Notes: generated by a model from the sequence alone, not told the origin. Positions 18,299 through 28,100 are shown, numbered from the stretch's first letter. The stretch: 64,000 nt of DNA from CAVYXF01 sp963772335 (GCA_963772335.1 CAVYXF010000005.1:496001-560000); one strand, 5' to 3'. A program made the numbers and translations.

Positions 18299-18455
18299 CG
18301 CTTCTTCTGTCCTCGCACCCGTGGTGACTACATCATATCTTGAAAGCCGTCAGTACAAGCGCATCATATTCAGAGTGCAGACGAATCAGCGCAGTGGCCA
18401 CGCGCTGGTCACGAAGCTGTGTAAAAAGGGCATCGAGGGACATGGGTGGGGCTCG

Positions 18456-19301
18456 ATGGGGCGATCTCTTCATAGCGCGGCGGCGACGGCATCGCTTGTC
18501 GCGATGCTGATAACGGCAGGCTGCGCGAAAACGACCAGCCAACAGGTGCAGACCACAGCGGCTTTGAAGCCGGAGCCGGTCTCCGCGCGCCCTGCCGATT
18601 CCACGACCAATCTGCTGCGCCTTGCTGGCGATATCGAGGCGAGGGGCTCGGTTGAAACCGCCGTGCCGCTCTATGAGCGTGCGGCGGCTGCCTCGCCGGC
18701 CGATGCCGTTGCCCATACGCGCCTTGGCGACGCCTATGCCAGGCTGGGACGCTATCAGGAGGCGGAAAGCGCTTATCGCGCGGGGCTGGCGAGAGAGCCC
18801 GAGTACGGACCGGCGCTTCTCGGTCTTGGCGGCGTGCTCGTGCGCAGCGGCAAGCGTGAGGACGGGCTGGCCATGCTGGCGAAGGCGGCGCCACTGGTCA
18901 ATCAAGCAACCGCTTACGACCGGCTCGGCGTCGCTCATATGGCGCTGGGACAGCCGCGCGAGGCGCTCGCCTCTTTCGAGCAGGCACACGCGATGGCTCC
19001 GAAAGACATCGACATCACCACCAATCTCGCTTTGGCTGCTGTCCTCACCAGGCAATATGAGAAGGCGACAAGCCTCGCCAAGGAAATCGCCGCGTCCGAC
19101 AAGCTCAAGGAATATCACCGGCGCAACCTTGTTCTTGTTCTCGCTGTGGCAGGGCACTCGGACGAAGCCAAACGTGCCGCTGCAGATGTGATTGATCCGG
19201 ACAGCGTGGCGCAGCTTCTCAAGAAGGCGCGGTCTTTGCGAAGTATCGAGAGCTCGAAAGCGCGCGCCCTCGCATTAGGCACGGTCAGCCCCGGCTCCTA
19301 G
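18456..19301 (+). CDS. TadD-like tetratricopeptide lipoprotein
   Basis: 281 residues. A lipoprotein signal (AMLITAGC) is followed by several TPR units, for example AVAHTRLGDAYARLGRYQEA and ALLGLGGVLVRSGKRED. It resembles TadD/Flp-pilus pilotins, which help a secretin assemble in the outer membrane. Position within the T3SS locus, whose secretin is itself CpaC/Tad-like, suggests a pilotin-type role. The frame is open upstream over the sctU 5' end, but the lipoprotein signal fixes the likely start at ATG 18456. Confidence 0.75.
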   Translation: MGRSLHSAAATASLVAMLITAGCAKTTSQQVQTTAALKPEPVSARPADSTTNLLRLAGDIEARGSVETAVPLYERAAAASPADAVAHTRLGDAYARLGRYQEAESAYRAGLAREPEYGPALLGLGGVLVRSGKREDGLAMLAKAAPLVNQATAYDRLGVAHMALGQPREALASFEQAHAMAPKDIDITTNLALAAVLTRQYEKATSLAKEIAASDKLKEYHRRNLVLVLAVAGHSDEAKRAAADVIDPDSVAQLLKKARSLRSIESSKARALALGTVSPGS

Positions 19302-19347
19302 GCAACCACCCAGCTGCCCATGTGAGGGAGGGCGAGCCCGATCAGCA

Positions 19348-19713
19348 TCAAGCGGCAATCCCGCCCTGCCGCCGTTCTCGAAGATCGCGGTAACGGCTGA
19401 TCTCGTCGTCGATAACTCGCGCCGCCAGCTTCGTCATCTCCGGATTTTCCGTCCACTGCGGCAGAATGTTGTTGCGGAGATGCTCGAGCAGTCCAATGGT
19501 GTGATTTTCCTGGAAGATGCTGCTGTCCTTGATAAGCGGCATGATGTAATCGATAAGCTGCGCCTCAATCGAACCATAAGGCGTCGAACGGCCCGATCGA
19601 TTCAGCAGCGCCTCGAATTCTTCCGCCCCTTCCAGAGGCAGGGTTTCACCCTTGTCCCGCAGCTTCTGCAGGACGACATCGAGCCGCTCACCTTCGATCT
19701 TTGGATAGGCCAT
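19348..19713 (-). CDS. Conserved small T3SS-locus protein of unknown function
   Basis: A 121-residue, largely helical, charged protein without signal peptide or membrane segment. ATG 19713 follows GGAGAAG at good spacing. It is the last gene of a minus-strand unit with sctD and the 56-residue protein gene. No family is recognised. The mix of charged helices and size would fit a chaperone or accessory sorting-platform protein, but this is only a guess. Confidence 0.65.
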   Translation of the reverse strand: MAYPKIEGERLDVVLQKLRDKGETLPLEGAEEFEALLNRSGRSTPYGSIEAQLIDYIMPLIKDSSIFQENHTIGLLEHLRNNILPQWTENPEMTKLAARVIDDEISRYRDLRERRQGGIAA

Positions 19714-19753
19714 CTTCTCTCCGCCTGATGTCTTTTTCGCTTTGCGGCGCTTA

Positions 19754-20707
19754 TCAGCGATAGGTTAGCGCGAGCGTCTCATTATCGCGCCCGAGGATCA
19801 TGCGATCGTCTTCTATCCGCTGAATGATCCAGCCGCTCTCCAGTACCGCTCCCTCATAATAGCGCGATCCGTTATCGGCGATAATATATGGCCTCTGCCC
19901 AAAGAACACCGCCTGCAGCCTCACGGGAGCCGGTCCTGTAAGCGGACCGATCGCCACGTTCGGAACGAGAACCGTGCTCTGGGCGTATTTGCTGTCGAAC
20001 CAACGTTGGATCGAAGACCATGCCGCCGCCTGTTGATCGCTGAGACGACCCTCGGCGAGGAGACGCCCGTCATTGGCGCTCACGGTTATGCTGCTTATTC
20101 CAGCTTCCTTGAGCTTGGCCGTCAGCTCATCCGCCGCAGCCTGGTTTGCCGAAGCGGATGAACCCGGACCGGCCTGACCGACATTGCGCTGCTCGGGCGA
20201 AGTCTGATCGAGCCGAGCCGTATCGGCGATCGGCGTTTGAATGGTCTGTCCCTGCATGGCATGCGAGGCAGCAACGACGGCTATGGCGCAGGCGATAACG
20301 CCGCCCGCCAGCTTGACCGGATGATCCCCGAGCCGATTCATGGCAGATGTCAGGCGAGCGAGCGCGCTCTGCGGTGCCTGTCCTGGCAATAGTCTCAATA
20401 CGGCATCGCCGATGGTGATCGTGACCGGCATCCGCACGCAGCAGCCATGACCATTGGCCACTTGCCGGCCGCCGACCTCAACGTCGCCACCCAATGCCTC
20501 GATCCTGGCGTCTCTGCCCTCGAGGCGAAGCTTGGCATGGCGCGGCGATACACCATTGTCACGCAGAACGATATCCGAGGAGGCATCCATGCCGACGAGA
20601 TACTCATCGTCGTCAAGCTCCATCTGGACGCCGCTATGCACACCGTTGACAATCTCGAGCTTGGGGAAAGCCGATTGTGGTGTCAGATGATTCTGCGCGC
20701 TACTCAT
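19754..20707 (-). CDS. sctD: T3SS inner-membrane ring protein SctD (FHA domain)
   Basis: A 317-residue bitopic protein. An N-terminal FHA-like cytoplasmic domain (LEIVNGVHSGVQMELDDDEY, SPRHAKLRLEG) precedes one membrane helix near residues 130-150 (LAGGVIACAIAVVAA) and a periplasmic BON-type ring-building region. This is the SctD layout of T3SS inner rings. ATG 20707 has GGAG five bases upstream. Family identity rests on architecture and neighbours; SctD sequences diverge strongly. Confidence 0.8.
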   Translation of the reverse strand: MSSAQNHLTPQSAFPKLEIVNGVHSGVQMELDDDEYLVGMDASSDIVLRDNGVSPRHAKLRLEGRDARIEALGGDVEVGGRQVANGHGCCVRMPVTITIGDAVLRLLPGQAPQSALARLTSAMNRLGDHPVKLAGGVIACAIAVVAASHAMQGQTIQTPIADTARLDQTSPEQRNVGQAGPGSSASANQAAADELTAKLKEAGISSITVSANDGRLLAEGRLSDQQAAAWSSIQRWFDSKYAQSTVLVPNVAIGPLTGPAPVRLQAVFFGQRPYIIADNGSRYYEGAVLESGWIIQRIEDDRMILGRDNETLALTYR

Positions 20708-20744
20708 GTCCACTCCCGCCGTTCTGCCTCGGCGCTGCCGAAAA

Positions 20745-20776
20745 ACAGCGCCAGCCACCGAAATGGCTGGCGCTGT
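20745..20776 (-). terminator. Intrinsic terminator between the 56-residue gene and sctD
   Basis: A perfect 13-bp stem (ACAGCGCCAGCCA / TGGCTGGCGCTGT) with a 6-nt loop lies six bases downstream of the 56-codon gene. Read on the minus strand it is followed by a run of T (A at 20741-20745 on the plus strand). It can end or attenuate transcription, leaving the short gene more highly transcribed than sctD. Confidence 0.8.
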
Positions 20777-20781
20777 GTCGC

Positions 20782-20952
20782 TTAGCTCTGTCGAGAGGCA
20801 CGCGCCTGATCGGTTCCGACCTTCAGAGGCGTCGAGATCTTCAGGTACTCGACCTGAAACTTACGGGCCTCTTCCATAATCTGTCGCACTTCGTTCAGCA
20901 TGGCTTGCATGGAACTTGCCGAAGAGCTCGCCCCTGTCGCGGGAGTTGCCAT
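20782..20952 (-). CDS. 56-residue T3SS-locus protein, candidate needle/rod subunit
   Basis: Starts at ATG 20952 behind GGAGG with 8-nt spacing. Composition: a Ser/Ala-rich N-terminus (ATPATGASSSASS), then one amphipathic helix with QAMLNEVRQIMEEA and the tail KISTPLKVGTDQARA. Small size, a single helical segment, no signal peptide, first position in the sctD unit and a strong terminator directly after it are what one expects of an abundantly made secreted subunit (SctF-like). No sequence family is recognised, so the role is inferred. Confidence 0.6.
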   Translation of the reverse strand: MATPATGASSSASSMQAMLNEVRQIMEEARKFQVEYLKISTPLKVGTDQARASRQS

Positions 20953-21224
20953 TTGCTAACCCTCCATAGTGATGGTTACACTGCCTCCCGCGGAAGCTGG
21001 GCATGCACCGAGGCCGCCTACTTAGAACAGGAGGTATGTGCAGCTTACCCATTCGTCCGTGCACGTGCAATTCTATATTGCAGTCTGAGCTTAAATGCTT
21101 ATGCTGTATCCACGAGTGGATCGCCGCGAACTTGCCATAGTACTATGTTCAGAGCGAGGTTGGACTGTATAGCTGCGCAGGCCGTAGTTATGTGAAGAAT
21201 TTAGCTGAGTGATGGTGGAGAGTT
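20953..21224. other. Divergent intergenic region (sctD unit / secretin N-domain unit)
   Basis: About 270 bp, more AT-rich than the coding sequence around it, between two divergent T3SS transcription units. It should carry both promoters. No rhizobial tts box could be recognised by eye. Confidence 0.4.
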
Positions 21225-21860
21225 ATGGCCAGAGCCAGGGGTCGAAACATCACAATGCTGGCGGCGGGTTTAGGCAACGCACCATCTTTGTTCGTGGTCG
21301 CTGCGTTCTTCTTTCTGGCGCCGTTCGCCGAAACCGCGTCGGCTACGGAGCCGAAATGGTCGAAGGAAACTTATAACTATCTCGTTATCGATCAGGACCT
21401 GCGCGATGTGCTGATCGAATTCGGCCGAAACATGCGGATTCCCATCAAACTGAGCGACCGCGTCGCGAAGCGGCAAATCCGCAATGACCTCGCCGTTTTC
21501 ACGCCTCGCGAGTTCTTGCAGCGGCTATGCGACGCATATGGGCTGGTGTGGTATTATGATGGTGCGGTTATCAATGTGAGCGACGACAACGAGGTGACGA
21601 CCGAGTTGATGAATACCGGCTCGGTCGGTACGGAGTATCTGCTGAAAAGGCTCAATGGCCTCGGCGTCACCGATGCGCGCTATCCCATCAAGACCGGCGG
21701 CGCGGGCGTGATCACGGTTTCGGGGCCGCCACCCTATCTCGTGATGGTGCGCAAGACGCTCGATGCGCTCGAGAAAGCGAACACCCCAATAGCGGTCCAG
21801 GAAATACCTGGCGGTGACACGGTTAAAGTGCGCGTCTTCCGGGGCGGGCAGGGATCTTGA
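21225..21860 (+). CDS. Separate secretin N-domain protein (RhcC1-like SctC fragment)
   Basis: A 211-residue exported protein: signal peptide to about residue 40 (ending ASA), then N0/N1-type domains (DLRDVLIEFGRNMRIPIKLS, TPREFLQRLCDAYGLVWYYDG) as found at the N-terminus of T3SS secretins. No secretin barrel follows. Rhizobial T3SSs are known to split SctC into a short RhcC1 and a longer RhcC2; this matches RhcC1, and the pore partner is the secretin at 41.3-43.0 kb. ATG 21225 has GGAG just upstream. Confidence 0.8.
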   Translation: MARARGRNITMLAAGLGNAPSLFVVAAFFFLAPFAETASATEPKWSKETYNYLVIDQDLRDVLIEFGRNMRIPIKLSDRVAKRQIRNDLAVFTPREFLQRLCDAYGLVWYYDGAVINVSDDNEVTTELMNTGSVGTEYLLKRLNGLGVTDARYPIKTGGAGVITVSGPPPYLVMVRKTLDALEKANTPIAVQEIPGGDTVKVRVFRGGQGS

Positions 21861-21913
21861 AAACGCGTCATCCGGGCGACTTCGCCTGTGTGACCTTATG
21901 AAAGGAGGTAAGA

Positions 21914-22078
21914 ATGGAAACCTCGGCGGTGCAGAGCGGCTCGGCTGCTGCGACGGATGCCGACATGGAAGCGGCTTTCGGTGAGGTCCTTGTGAACGTC
22001 GCATTGCAGGGGGCATTGGACGTCAACGCCATGTTCGAGGAAGAGGTGCAGGAGATGGATAGAGAGATGGACGAATAG
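21914..22078 (+). CDS. 54-residue acidic T3SS-locus protein
   Basis: Starts at ATG 21914 after an excellent ribosome site (AAAGGAGGT). Ala/Ser-rich N-terminus, a helical hydrophobic middle (GEVLVNVALQGALDVNAMF) and a very acidic tail (EEEVQEMDREMDE). No signal peptide. It precedes the SctI-like gene and could be a needle-type subunit or a small chaperone; no family is recognised. The strong ribosome site is the main support that it is a gene. Confidence 0.6.
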   Translation: METSAVQSGSAAATDADMEAAFGEVLVNVALQGALDVNAMFEEEVQEMDREMDE

Positions 22079-22115
22079 TCTCGCATCGCTTGAAGCGGCG
22101 GAAAGGATAACGCTT

Positions 22116-22646
22116 ATGGACGCACTCTCGCCGGTTGCGCAAAACCGTACCATGCCCACGGAGACGACGGCTCTGGCGGTGACATCGGTCAGAGAGAATG
22201 GTCCCATTACAGAGCAAAGGCTGCTTGATTATCTGATGCGTTTTCAGGCGGAAGGCCTGGTCAAAGCGCAGCATTTGGCGAATCCGGCCGCGATGAGCGG
22301 CGAAGCAATCATGGCGCTAAAAGGTTATTTCGAGCGGACATCCGCTCTTTATGACAGCGCAGCCAGAAAGGCTCAGGTCATGAACGAGTCCGGTGATGGC
22401 ATAATGAGTGGCGGCAACAACCAACTTCCCGCGTTGCCCGCTGGCCCGGCCCGGGAGCGCCTGGAGCCGACGATGAGCCAAACCGGGCTGCCCGCTGAGC
22501 GGGTCGCGGGCATCACCGATGCCGAACTGAGCCGCGCAGTGAACATGCTGGTGGAGATCATGCATTACGGCATGGAAACCGCTATGGTCACTACCGCGAC
22601 GAACAATGTCAGCAAGTCTGCGATGACCCTGACGCGTGGACAGTAA
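22116..22646 (+). CDS. SctI/NolB-like T3SS inner-rod candidate
   Basis: A 176-residue protein without signal peptide. The N-terminal part is polar. The C-terminal 40 residues (LSRAVNMLVEIMHYGMETAM, then NNVSKSAMTLTRGQ) form the kind of amphipathic terminal helix seen in SctI rod proteins and in NolB of rhizobia. It lies directly upstream of the SpoA-sctRST genes. Length is close to NolB. Identity rests on this C-terminal pattern and on position, since SctI proteins are poorly conserved. Confidence 0.55.
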   Translation: MDALSPVAQNRTMPTETTALAVTSVRENGPITEQRLLDYLMRFQAEGLVKAQHLANPAAMSGEAIMALKGYFERTSALYDSAARKAQVMNESGDGIMSGGNNQLPALPAGPARERLEPTMSQTGLPAERVAGITDAELSRAVNMLVEIMHYGMETAMVTTATNNVSKSAMTLTRGQ

Positions 22647-22720
22647 TACGAAGCAAGCAAGGCAAGTGAAGGCCGACCGCCTTCCTGCGCTAGTTGTATA
22701 TCGGGCGGGGAAATTGACCT

Positions 22721-22963
22721 TTGGCGCAGGATGACAAGGCTTTAGAGGTGTTGCCGGTTCAGGTGGTGTTCCAGGCCGGCCAGCTTGAAATGTCACTCAG
22801 CGAACTGGACCGCCTCGCTCCCGGTGTCGTCCTGCCGCTCGACCGGCCGGTCGAGGAGGCGCTCGATATCGTCGTCAATGGCAAGAGGATCGGGCGCGGC
22901 GGGTTCGTGAAAGTTGGCGATACGCTGGCTGTGCGTGTCACCAAACTCAACCAAAATGGTTGA
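22721..22963 (+). CDS. Stand-alone SpoA-domain C-ring protein (SctQ-C-like)
   Basis: About 80 residues, essentially one SpoA (FliN/SctQ-C) domain: LPVQVVFQAGQLEMSLSEL, LAPGVVLPLDRP and VNGKRIGRGGFVKVGD. It overlaps sctR. The first codon seems to be TTG 22721; a GTG at 22748 would trim nine residues and still keep the domain. A full-length SctQ is encoded separately at 33.4-34.5 kb, so this locus has two SpoA proteins, which may assemble together in the C-ring. Confidence 0.85.
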   Translation: MAQDDKALEVLPVQVVFQAGQLEMSLSELDRLAPGVVLPLDRPVEEALDIVVNGKRIGRGGFVKVGDTLAVRVTKLNQNG

Positions 22964-23612
22964 GAACCAGTTCAACCTTTTTGGCGTCTTCATCACCCTC
23001 ATCCTCTTCGGGTTGATCCCGCTTTTCGTGGTGACGATGACCAGCTTCCTTAAGATATCGGTGGTCATCTTCCTGGTGAGGAATGCGCTGGGCATTCAGC
23101 AGACGCCGCCTAATCTCGTGCTCTATTCCATTGCGCTGCTGCTGACGCTTTATGTTAGCGCGCCGGTCGTGAGTGACATCTACGCCCGTATGAATGCCAC
23201 CCCGGTCGATCTGAACTCCGTTGCCGGCCTTACCGAAGCCGCAACGCGCGTACGCGAGCCGGTCAAGGCGCATCTGATGCGCTTCTCTCATCCCGACGAG
23301 CGCAAGTTCTTCTTTACTGCCACCGAGAGGATATGGCCGGAAGCCGCTCGAGCCGATGTGAAGGAGGATGACATCCTCGTGCTCATGCCGGCCTTCGTCA
23401 GCTCCGAGCTGACGCGCGCCTTCGAGATCGGTTTCCTGCTCTATCTGCCGTTTCTGGTGATCGATCTAGTCGTTGCCAACATCCTGATGGCGATGGGCAT
23501 GATCATGGTCGCGCCGACCCTCATTTCTATCCCTTTGAAGCTTCTCCTGTTTGTCACTGTCGATGGCTGGTCACGCCTGCTTCACGGTCTGATCATAAGC
23601 TACGGCAACTAG
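22956..23612 (+). CDS. sctR: T3SS export gate protein SctR
   Basis: A 218-residue FliP/YscR family membrane protein. Hallmarks: PLFVVTMTSFLKISVVIFLVRN near the N-terminus, PAFVSSELTRAFEIGFLLYLPF, and the C-terminal VDGW motif. Five copies form the core of the export gate with SctS and SctT. ATG 22956 overlaps the end of the SpoA gene, so translation is coupled. The frame is open upstream, but that stretch is SpoA in another frame. Confidence 0.97.
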   Translation: MVENQFNLFGVFITLILFGLIPLFVVTMTSFLKISVVIFLVRNALGIQQTPPNLVLYSIALLLTLYVSAPVVSDIYARMNATPVDLNSVAGLTEAATRVREPVKAHLMRFSHPDERKFFFTATERIWPEAARADVKEDDILVLMPAFVSSELTRAFEIGFLLYLPFLVIDLVVANILMAMGMIMVAPTLISIPLKLLLFVTVDGWSRLLHGLIISYGN

Positions 23613-23627
23613 GAATGGACGGCGCCG

Positions 23628-23897
23628 ATGTACAATGATGCGCTGATGGTGAAGGTCAACGAAGCCCTGTTGACCGTCCTCATCGCCTCGTCCCCCATTC
23701 TGCTCGCCGCCATGCTGATCGGGGTTCTGGTCGGCCTGATACAGGCGCTGACCCAAATCCAGGACCAGACCTTACCGCAGGCCGTAAAGCTGATTGCGGC
23801 ACTGCTGATCATCATGATGCTTGGGCCGCTCTTCGCACGAGGCATTGTGGAGCAGGCTTCCACCGCACTCGACGAATTCCCCGTCCTGACCCGCTAA
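23628..23897 (+). CDS. sctS: T3SS export gate protein SctS
   Basis: An 89-residue FliQ/YscS family protein with two hydrophobic helices and the family segment GLIQALTQIQDQTLPQ between them. It builds the export gate with SctR and SctT. ATG 23628, GGAATGGAC upstream. Length is exactly that of the family. Confidence 0.97.
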   Translation: MYNDALMVKVNEALLTVLIASSPILLAAMLIGVLVGLIQALTQIQDQTLPQAVKLIAALLIIMMLGPLFARGIVEQASTALDEFPVLTR

Positions 23898-23911
23898 GCG
23901 CTGGAGGCGGC

Positions 23912-24712
23912 ATGCTCGCCGCAGAAGCTCTAAATACCTACGGGGCTTACATCATCGCCATTGCGACAGCGGCCGCGCGCATGGGTGGCGTTATGCTGAT
24001 GATGCCGGCCTTCACGCGGCTGGGGCTCACCAGCACGCTGAGAGGCGGCCTTGCCTTGGTTCTGTCACTACCGTTGCTTCCGCTCGTCCTGCCGGAAATA
24101 ACGTCCCCGACGCTCGGCTTCACCCAATTCATCGGACTGCTGTTCAAGGAAATTGCCGTCGGCATACTCATCGGCACTTTGCTGGGCGTGCCGATCTGGG
24201 CGGCGGAGGCCGCAGGCGAAATTCTCGACCTGCAGCGCGGCGTCACTTTCGGCGCGCTCGTCGACCCGTCCAACACCACAACCAACGATATCCTCGGCAC
24301 GTTCTTCGCGCTGGCGATGGTCGCGCTCTTTTTCATCGCCGGCGGGCTTTCGATTACGCTGCGCGCGATCTACGACAGCTACACGCTTTGGCCGCTGACC
24401 AGCTTCACCCCGCTCTTCAACGCCGATGCCGGACGGCTCCTCCTGGCTGTCCTCGATGACATCGCCGGGCTCGGGCTGATGCTGGTTGCGCCGATTTTTC
24501 TGACCTTGCTGCTTGCGGATCTGGCGCTGGCGCTGGTGGCACGAGCAGCGCCCCATATGAATGTTTTCGTGCTGTCGCTGCCGGTAAAGAACTTCGCGCT
24601 CGCGCTGATGCTGGTGCTCTACGGCGCCTTTCTGCTCAGCTATCTGAAGAGCAATCTGGGTGGGCTGATCGATGCTCGCAGCAAGCTGGAGCTCATTGCG
24701 CCCCGGCATTAA
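23912..24712 (+). CDS. sctT: T3SS export gate protein SctT
   Basis: A 266-residue FliR/YscT family membrane protein with several hydrophobic helices; the segments LGLTSTLRGGLALVLSLPLL, FKEIAVGILIG, RGVTFGALVDP and the late SLPVKN are typical. Last gene of the plus-strand unit running from the secretin N-domain gene through sctI-like, SpoA, sctR and sctS. A GGAGG ribosome site precedes ATG 23912. A hairpin without T-tract lies just downstream. Confidence 0.97.
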   Translation: MLAAEALNTYGAYIIAIATAAARMGGVMLMMPAFTRLGLTSTLRGGLALVLSLPLLPLVLPEITSPTLGFTQFIGLLFKEIAVGILIGTLLGVPIWAAEAAGEILDLQRGVTFGALVDPSNTTTNDILGTFFALAMVALFFIAGGLSITLRAIYDSYTLWPLTSFTPLFNADAGRLLLAVLDDIAGLGLMLVAPIFLTLLLADLALALVARAAPHMNVFVLSLPVKNFALALMLVLYGAFLLSYLKSNLGGLIDARSKLELIAPRH

Positions 24713-25185
24713 GCGGCAGCTGATGCAGTGCGGCCGCAGCCGTGCGGCTACGATGACACAGCTTGATTTGTGCCGATTGAAAACTTTATGCCGCCACGTG
24801 CAACAACTTGACAGCATACGGATTATTTTACAGCATGGCTGAAGCTGAGGTGAATGGTGCGATAGGCCCGCAGCGATCAGGCCAGCGGCGGCTTTGCTGT
24901 GGGCAGCCTGCAAGCTGTTAGGACGTCCAGACCGGTTCCTCAGCGCGGCGAAAATAGTCAACACCCGGAACGTGATGAACGGCGCGTATCGCCCTTCCTA
25001 TCGCACAGTGCTCCCGGGAGCGAGCCGCCGCCCAGTTATGTCGCCTGCAGCCATGTCTGCCTCGCCCAATAGGCAGCGCTGTATTCACATCCAAGCAGCA
25101 CTATTCACTTTGAGTTTGTCGCAATCGCGTGCCGGGCGTTCGCTTTAGGAGCGTCCGTGTAACGTTTAGTCCGAGGGACGTCGCA
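24713..25185 (+). other. Intergenic region upstream of the giant gene
   Basis: About 470 bp with no credible gene. A perfect small hairpin, GCCGCA-GCCG-TGCGGC (24733-24748), lies close behind sctT and may end that unit. A TTGACA at 24808-24813 in an AT-rich patch could be a -35 element for the downstream gene, but no convincing -10 or tts box was seen. Confidence 0.4.
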
Positions 25186-28100
25186 ATGCTTGATGCAGCC
25201 GGAGGAGTGGGTGGTTCGGCACGGGTCATGACCGATGCGGAAATGCTGGTGCAGCAGAAGCGCTACCACGCGCAGCAGATAGCACAGCAACAGCGTCAGG
25301 CCCAGCAGGCCCAGGCGGCCACCGCGACCAAGACGGCCCGCCAGCAGGCTAACACGGCGCTCGGCAATTACCGCGGCAAAGTCCGCAACCATCAGCAGCA
25401 CTGGGCGGCTCAGAACCACCACAGATACCGTACCGAGCAGGAGGCCTACACCGCCTGGAAGACGGCGTGGGACAGCTCGAGTGAAGGTCAGGAGGCCGAG
25501 CAGATGCTTGCGCCTTATATCGCCAACTATAGCGCTGCCGTGCAGCACGAGCTTCGGCTGACGGCGCAGAACACCGGGGGCGATCAGGCGGCTATCAACT
25601 CTGCCGTGAACCACAGAGTAGCCGAACTCAAGGCGGAGGGAACAGGCGGGACTCCGGAGGACACGGCGCTGGACGGCGTCGTCGATGAAGCAGCAGGGCA
25701 GGTGAATAGCGAGTTGCCGGAGCTGCGCCAGGCCAGGATCGACGTTCACGACCAGATCGGCGCCTACAATCAGGCGCAGACCAATCTCAATAATGTGCTG
25801 GACCGGCGCGACAGAGCCCTCCGGAGCGTCCACAACATGGGTCTTCGCGAGGAGATTCGCGACAGCTTCCAGGACGAAGTCGAAACCGCTCAGACGGCCT
25901 TCGATACCGCGACGACGACGCTGCGGACCAGCCTCACGAACGAATGGTCGATTGCCATTGCCGATGGAGTGCTAAGCAGTGCTCAGCAATCGCTCGCCAA
26001 CCTCAAAGCGCTTCCGCCGCAGATCAGGAATGCCGAGCGCGGCGACGTGCTTCGGGCGCTGGGCAATGCGCAGCATCAGCGTAGCGAGGTTCTGGCCGGG
26101 CATTATGAAGCGCTGCAGTACGCCTCGCCCAGTCAGATCGATGATGTGGTGCGATCGGTCATGTTCGCCCATCCCGAGCTTCTCGCGCTGGAATCCGACC
26201 GCGGCATGCCGTTTGGCATGGAGATCTTCATCCAGGGTGAGGTGCTGAAGCATCGGCCCGAGATCGACACGAATATGGCCTTGCTGCCATCGATTGCGGC
26301 CGATCCGAAGACCCCGCAGTGGATGAAGGACCTGATCGCGAAAGATCCGGTCAGCGCGGCGCTGATCGCCTCGCTGGAGATTAAGGGACCAAACAACACC
26401 GAGATCGAGGTCTATTCACTGGCGGCGGAAGGCGATGAGAAGCATCTGGCAGAAGCCTCGCCGCTCACCTTTGCGCTGCTGAAATACGCTGGCGGCACGC
26501 TGGAGATGCCGGCGTCCACGCTAGCTGACCCTCAACCGGCGGATTTTCTGAGATACGGGCAGGAGGCCCTGGCAAAAGCCTTCGAGCAGCTTAACAGCAT
26601 CGAAGGCAAGACGCCGCAGCAGATCGCCGAGGATCAGCAGAAGATCAGCGATCTTCAGCTCACGGTGCTGGCGTCCGGCAATGTCCGCATCGGTTACCTG
26701 CGCGGTGAGTGGCAGCGGGTCACGGCGCTCGAGTCCCCCGGACAGAGCGTCGATAAGATCATGAACGAGTATCTGGACCCGGAGGATTTCAACAACCCCG
26801 ACTACGAGGCCAAAACCGAAGTCGGGAAGTTCATGAAAGAGCTCAGCATCAACATGCAGGCTGCGGCGCTCGTGCCCGGCCTCCAGGGGCAGATCTGGGA
26901 CGCGATAGGCGGCGATATCAAGACCTATATCGGCCAGCAGGCCGACTATATCCAAGCCCATTACGGCGATGAACAGGAATTGCCCGCCGCAGTCGGCGAA
27001 TGGCAGAAGCAGATGGCACAGTTTGCGCCGCCACCTGTGGCCGACGCGATCATCGACGTCACCGTTTCCGAGTTCAGCCCTACGATGATCGGACGAATGG
27101 GCGGCGGGCGTATGACCGACGGCCTGCAACTGCTTGCCGACCGCGCGGGGCGCGAGGGCGGCGATAAGATCGCCGACTGGGCGACCGCCGTTTCCGGCGA
27201 CGACGCTTACAGTGTTCCGCTTCGCGATCTCCTGTCAGTGAAGGAGGATGGAACGGGCATCACGCTAGGACGGTCTCTGCTCACGGAAATTGCCGGCGAC
27301 GGCGCCGACAGATACGCCCTTGAGGAAATGCGCAGCTGGTTCGAGGCGAGCGCGAGCGATGTCAGTAAGGATCAGGCCGAGCAGGTGTCGTCGGAGCAGG
27401 TCAAACTGTTCGACGAAAATCGCAATCAAAAGCTCCAGGATATCTTCGACGGCGCCCTTCGCGACAATGGCGACGTCTTCACCCAAAGGCTGAATTTCGG
27501 CACGGATCCCGCTTCGGACAATGAATATGGGCATAGGCTTGGCCTCACGCCCGACAATCCCGATGCCGACGTCAGCAACGGCGAGGCGCTTTATACCGAT
27601 CCCGGCAAGCTCGAAAAGATTCAAACGCTCAAGCAGATCGACTGGATCAGCCGTGGATCGAATCTGCCTGTGGATGTGGACTCGCTGATCCCGATCATTG
27701 TGCGCGGCGATCCTTTGCCACAGGACGAGAACCTCAAAAAGATCAACCAGATCAGGGATTGGATCGAGGAAGTCGGCGGCGAAGAGGCGACCATTACTTT
27801 CACGCCGGCGATATACACCTCCGAAACCAGAGGCGGCGTTCAGGCGCAGTACCTCATTCGCGTCGAGGGCGACAAGAATCACGACGGCCAGATCACCAGG
27901 GACGAGACGACGACGCCTGGGGTGAGAGGTTCTGGCTCGAAGCATCTCGACGACGAGGACATGGTCATCGATGCCTCGGCCGTGATCGACGACAACCCCG
28001 CGTGGAAGTATAACGATTTCGGCGATTTCCAGAAGGACAACAAACGTCTGGACGATCACGGCCGTCTCTATATGGTGAATACAGACGACCTGCTGCTGCA

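Noticed and set aside
24808..24840. A sigma-70 promoter (TTGACA) before the giant gene
   Set aside because: The -35 element is good but no -10 at suitable spacing was found, so it is mentioned only as a possibility.
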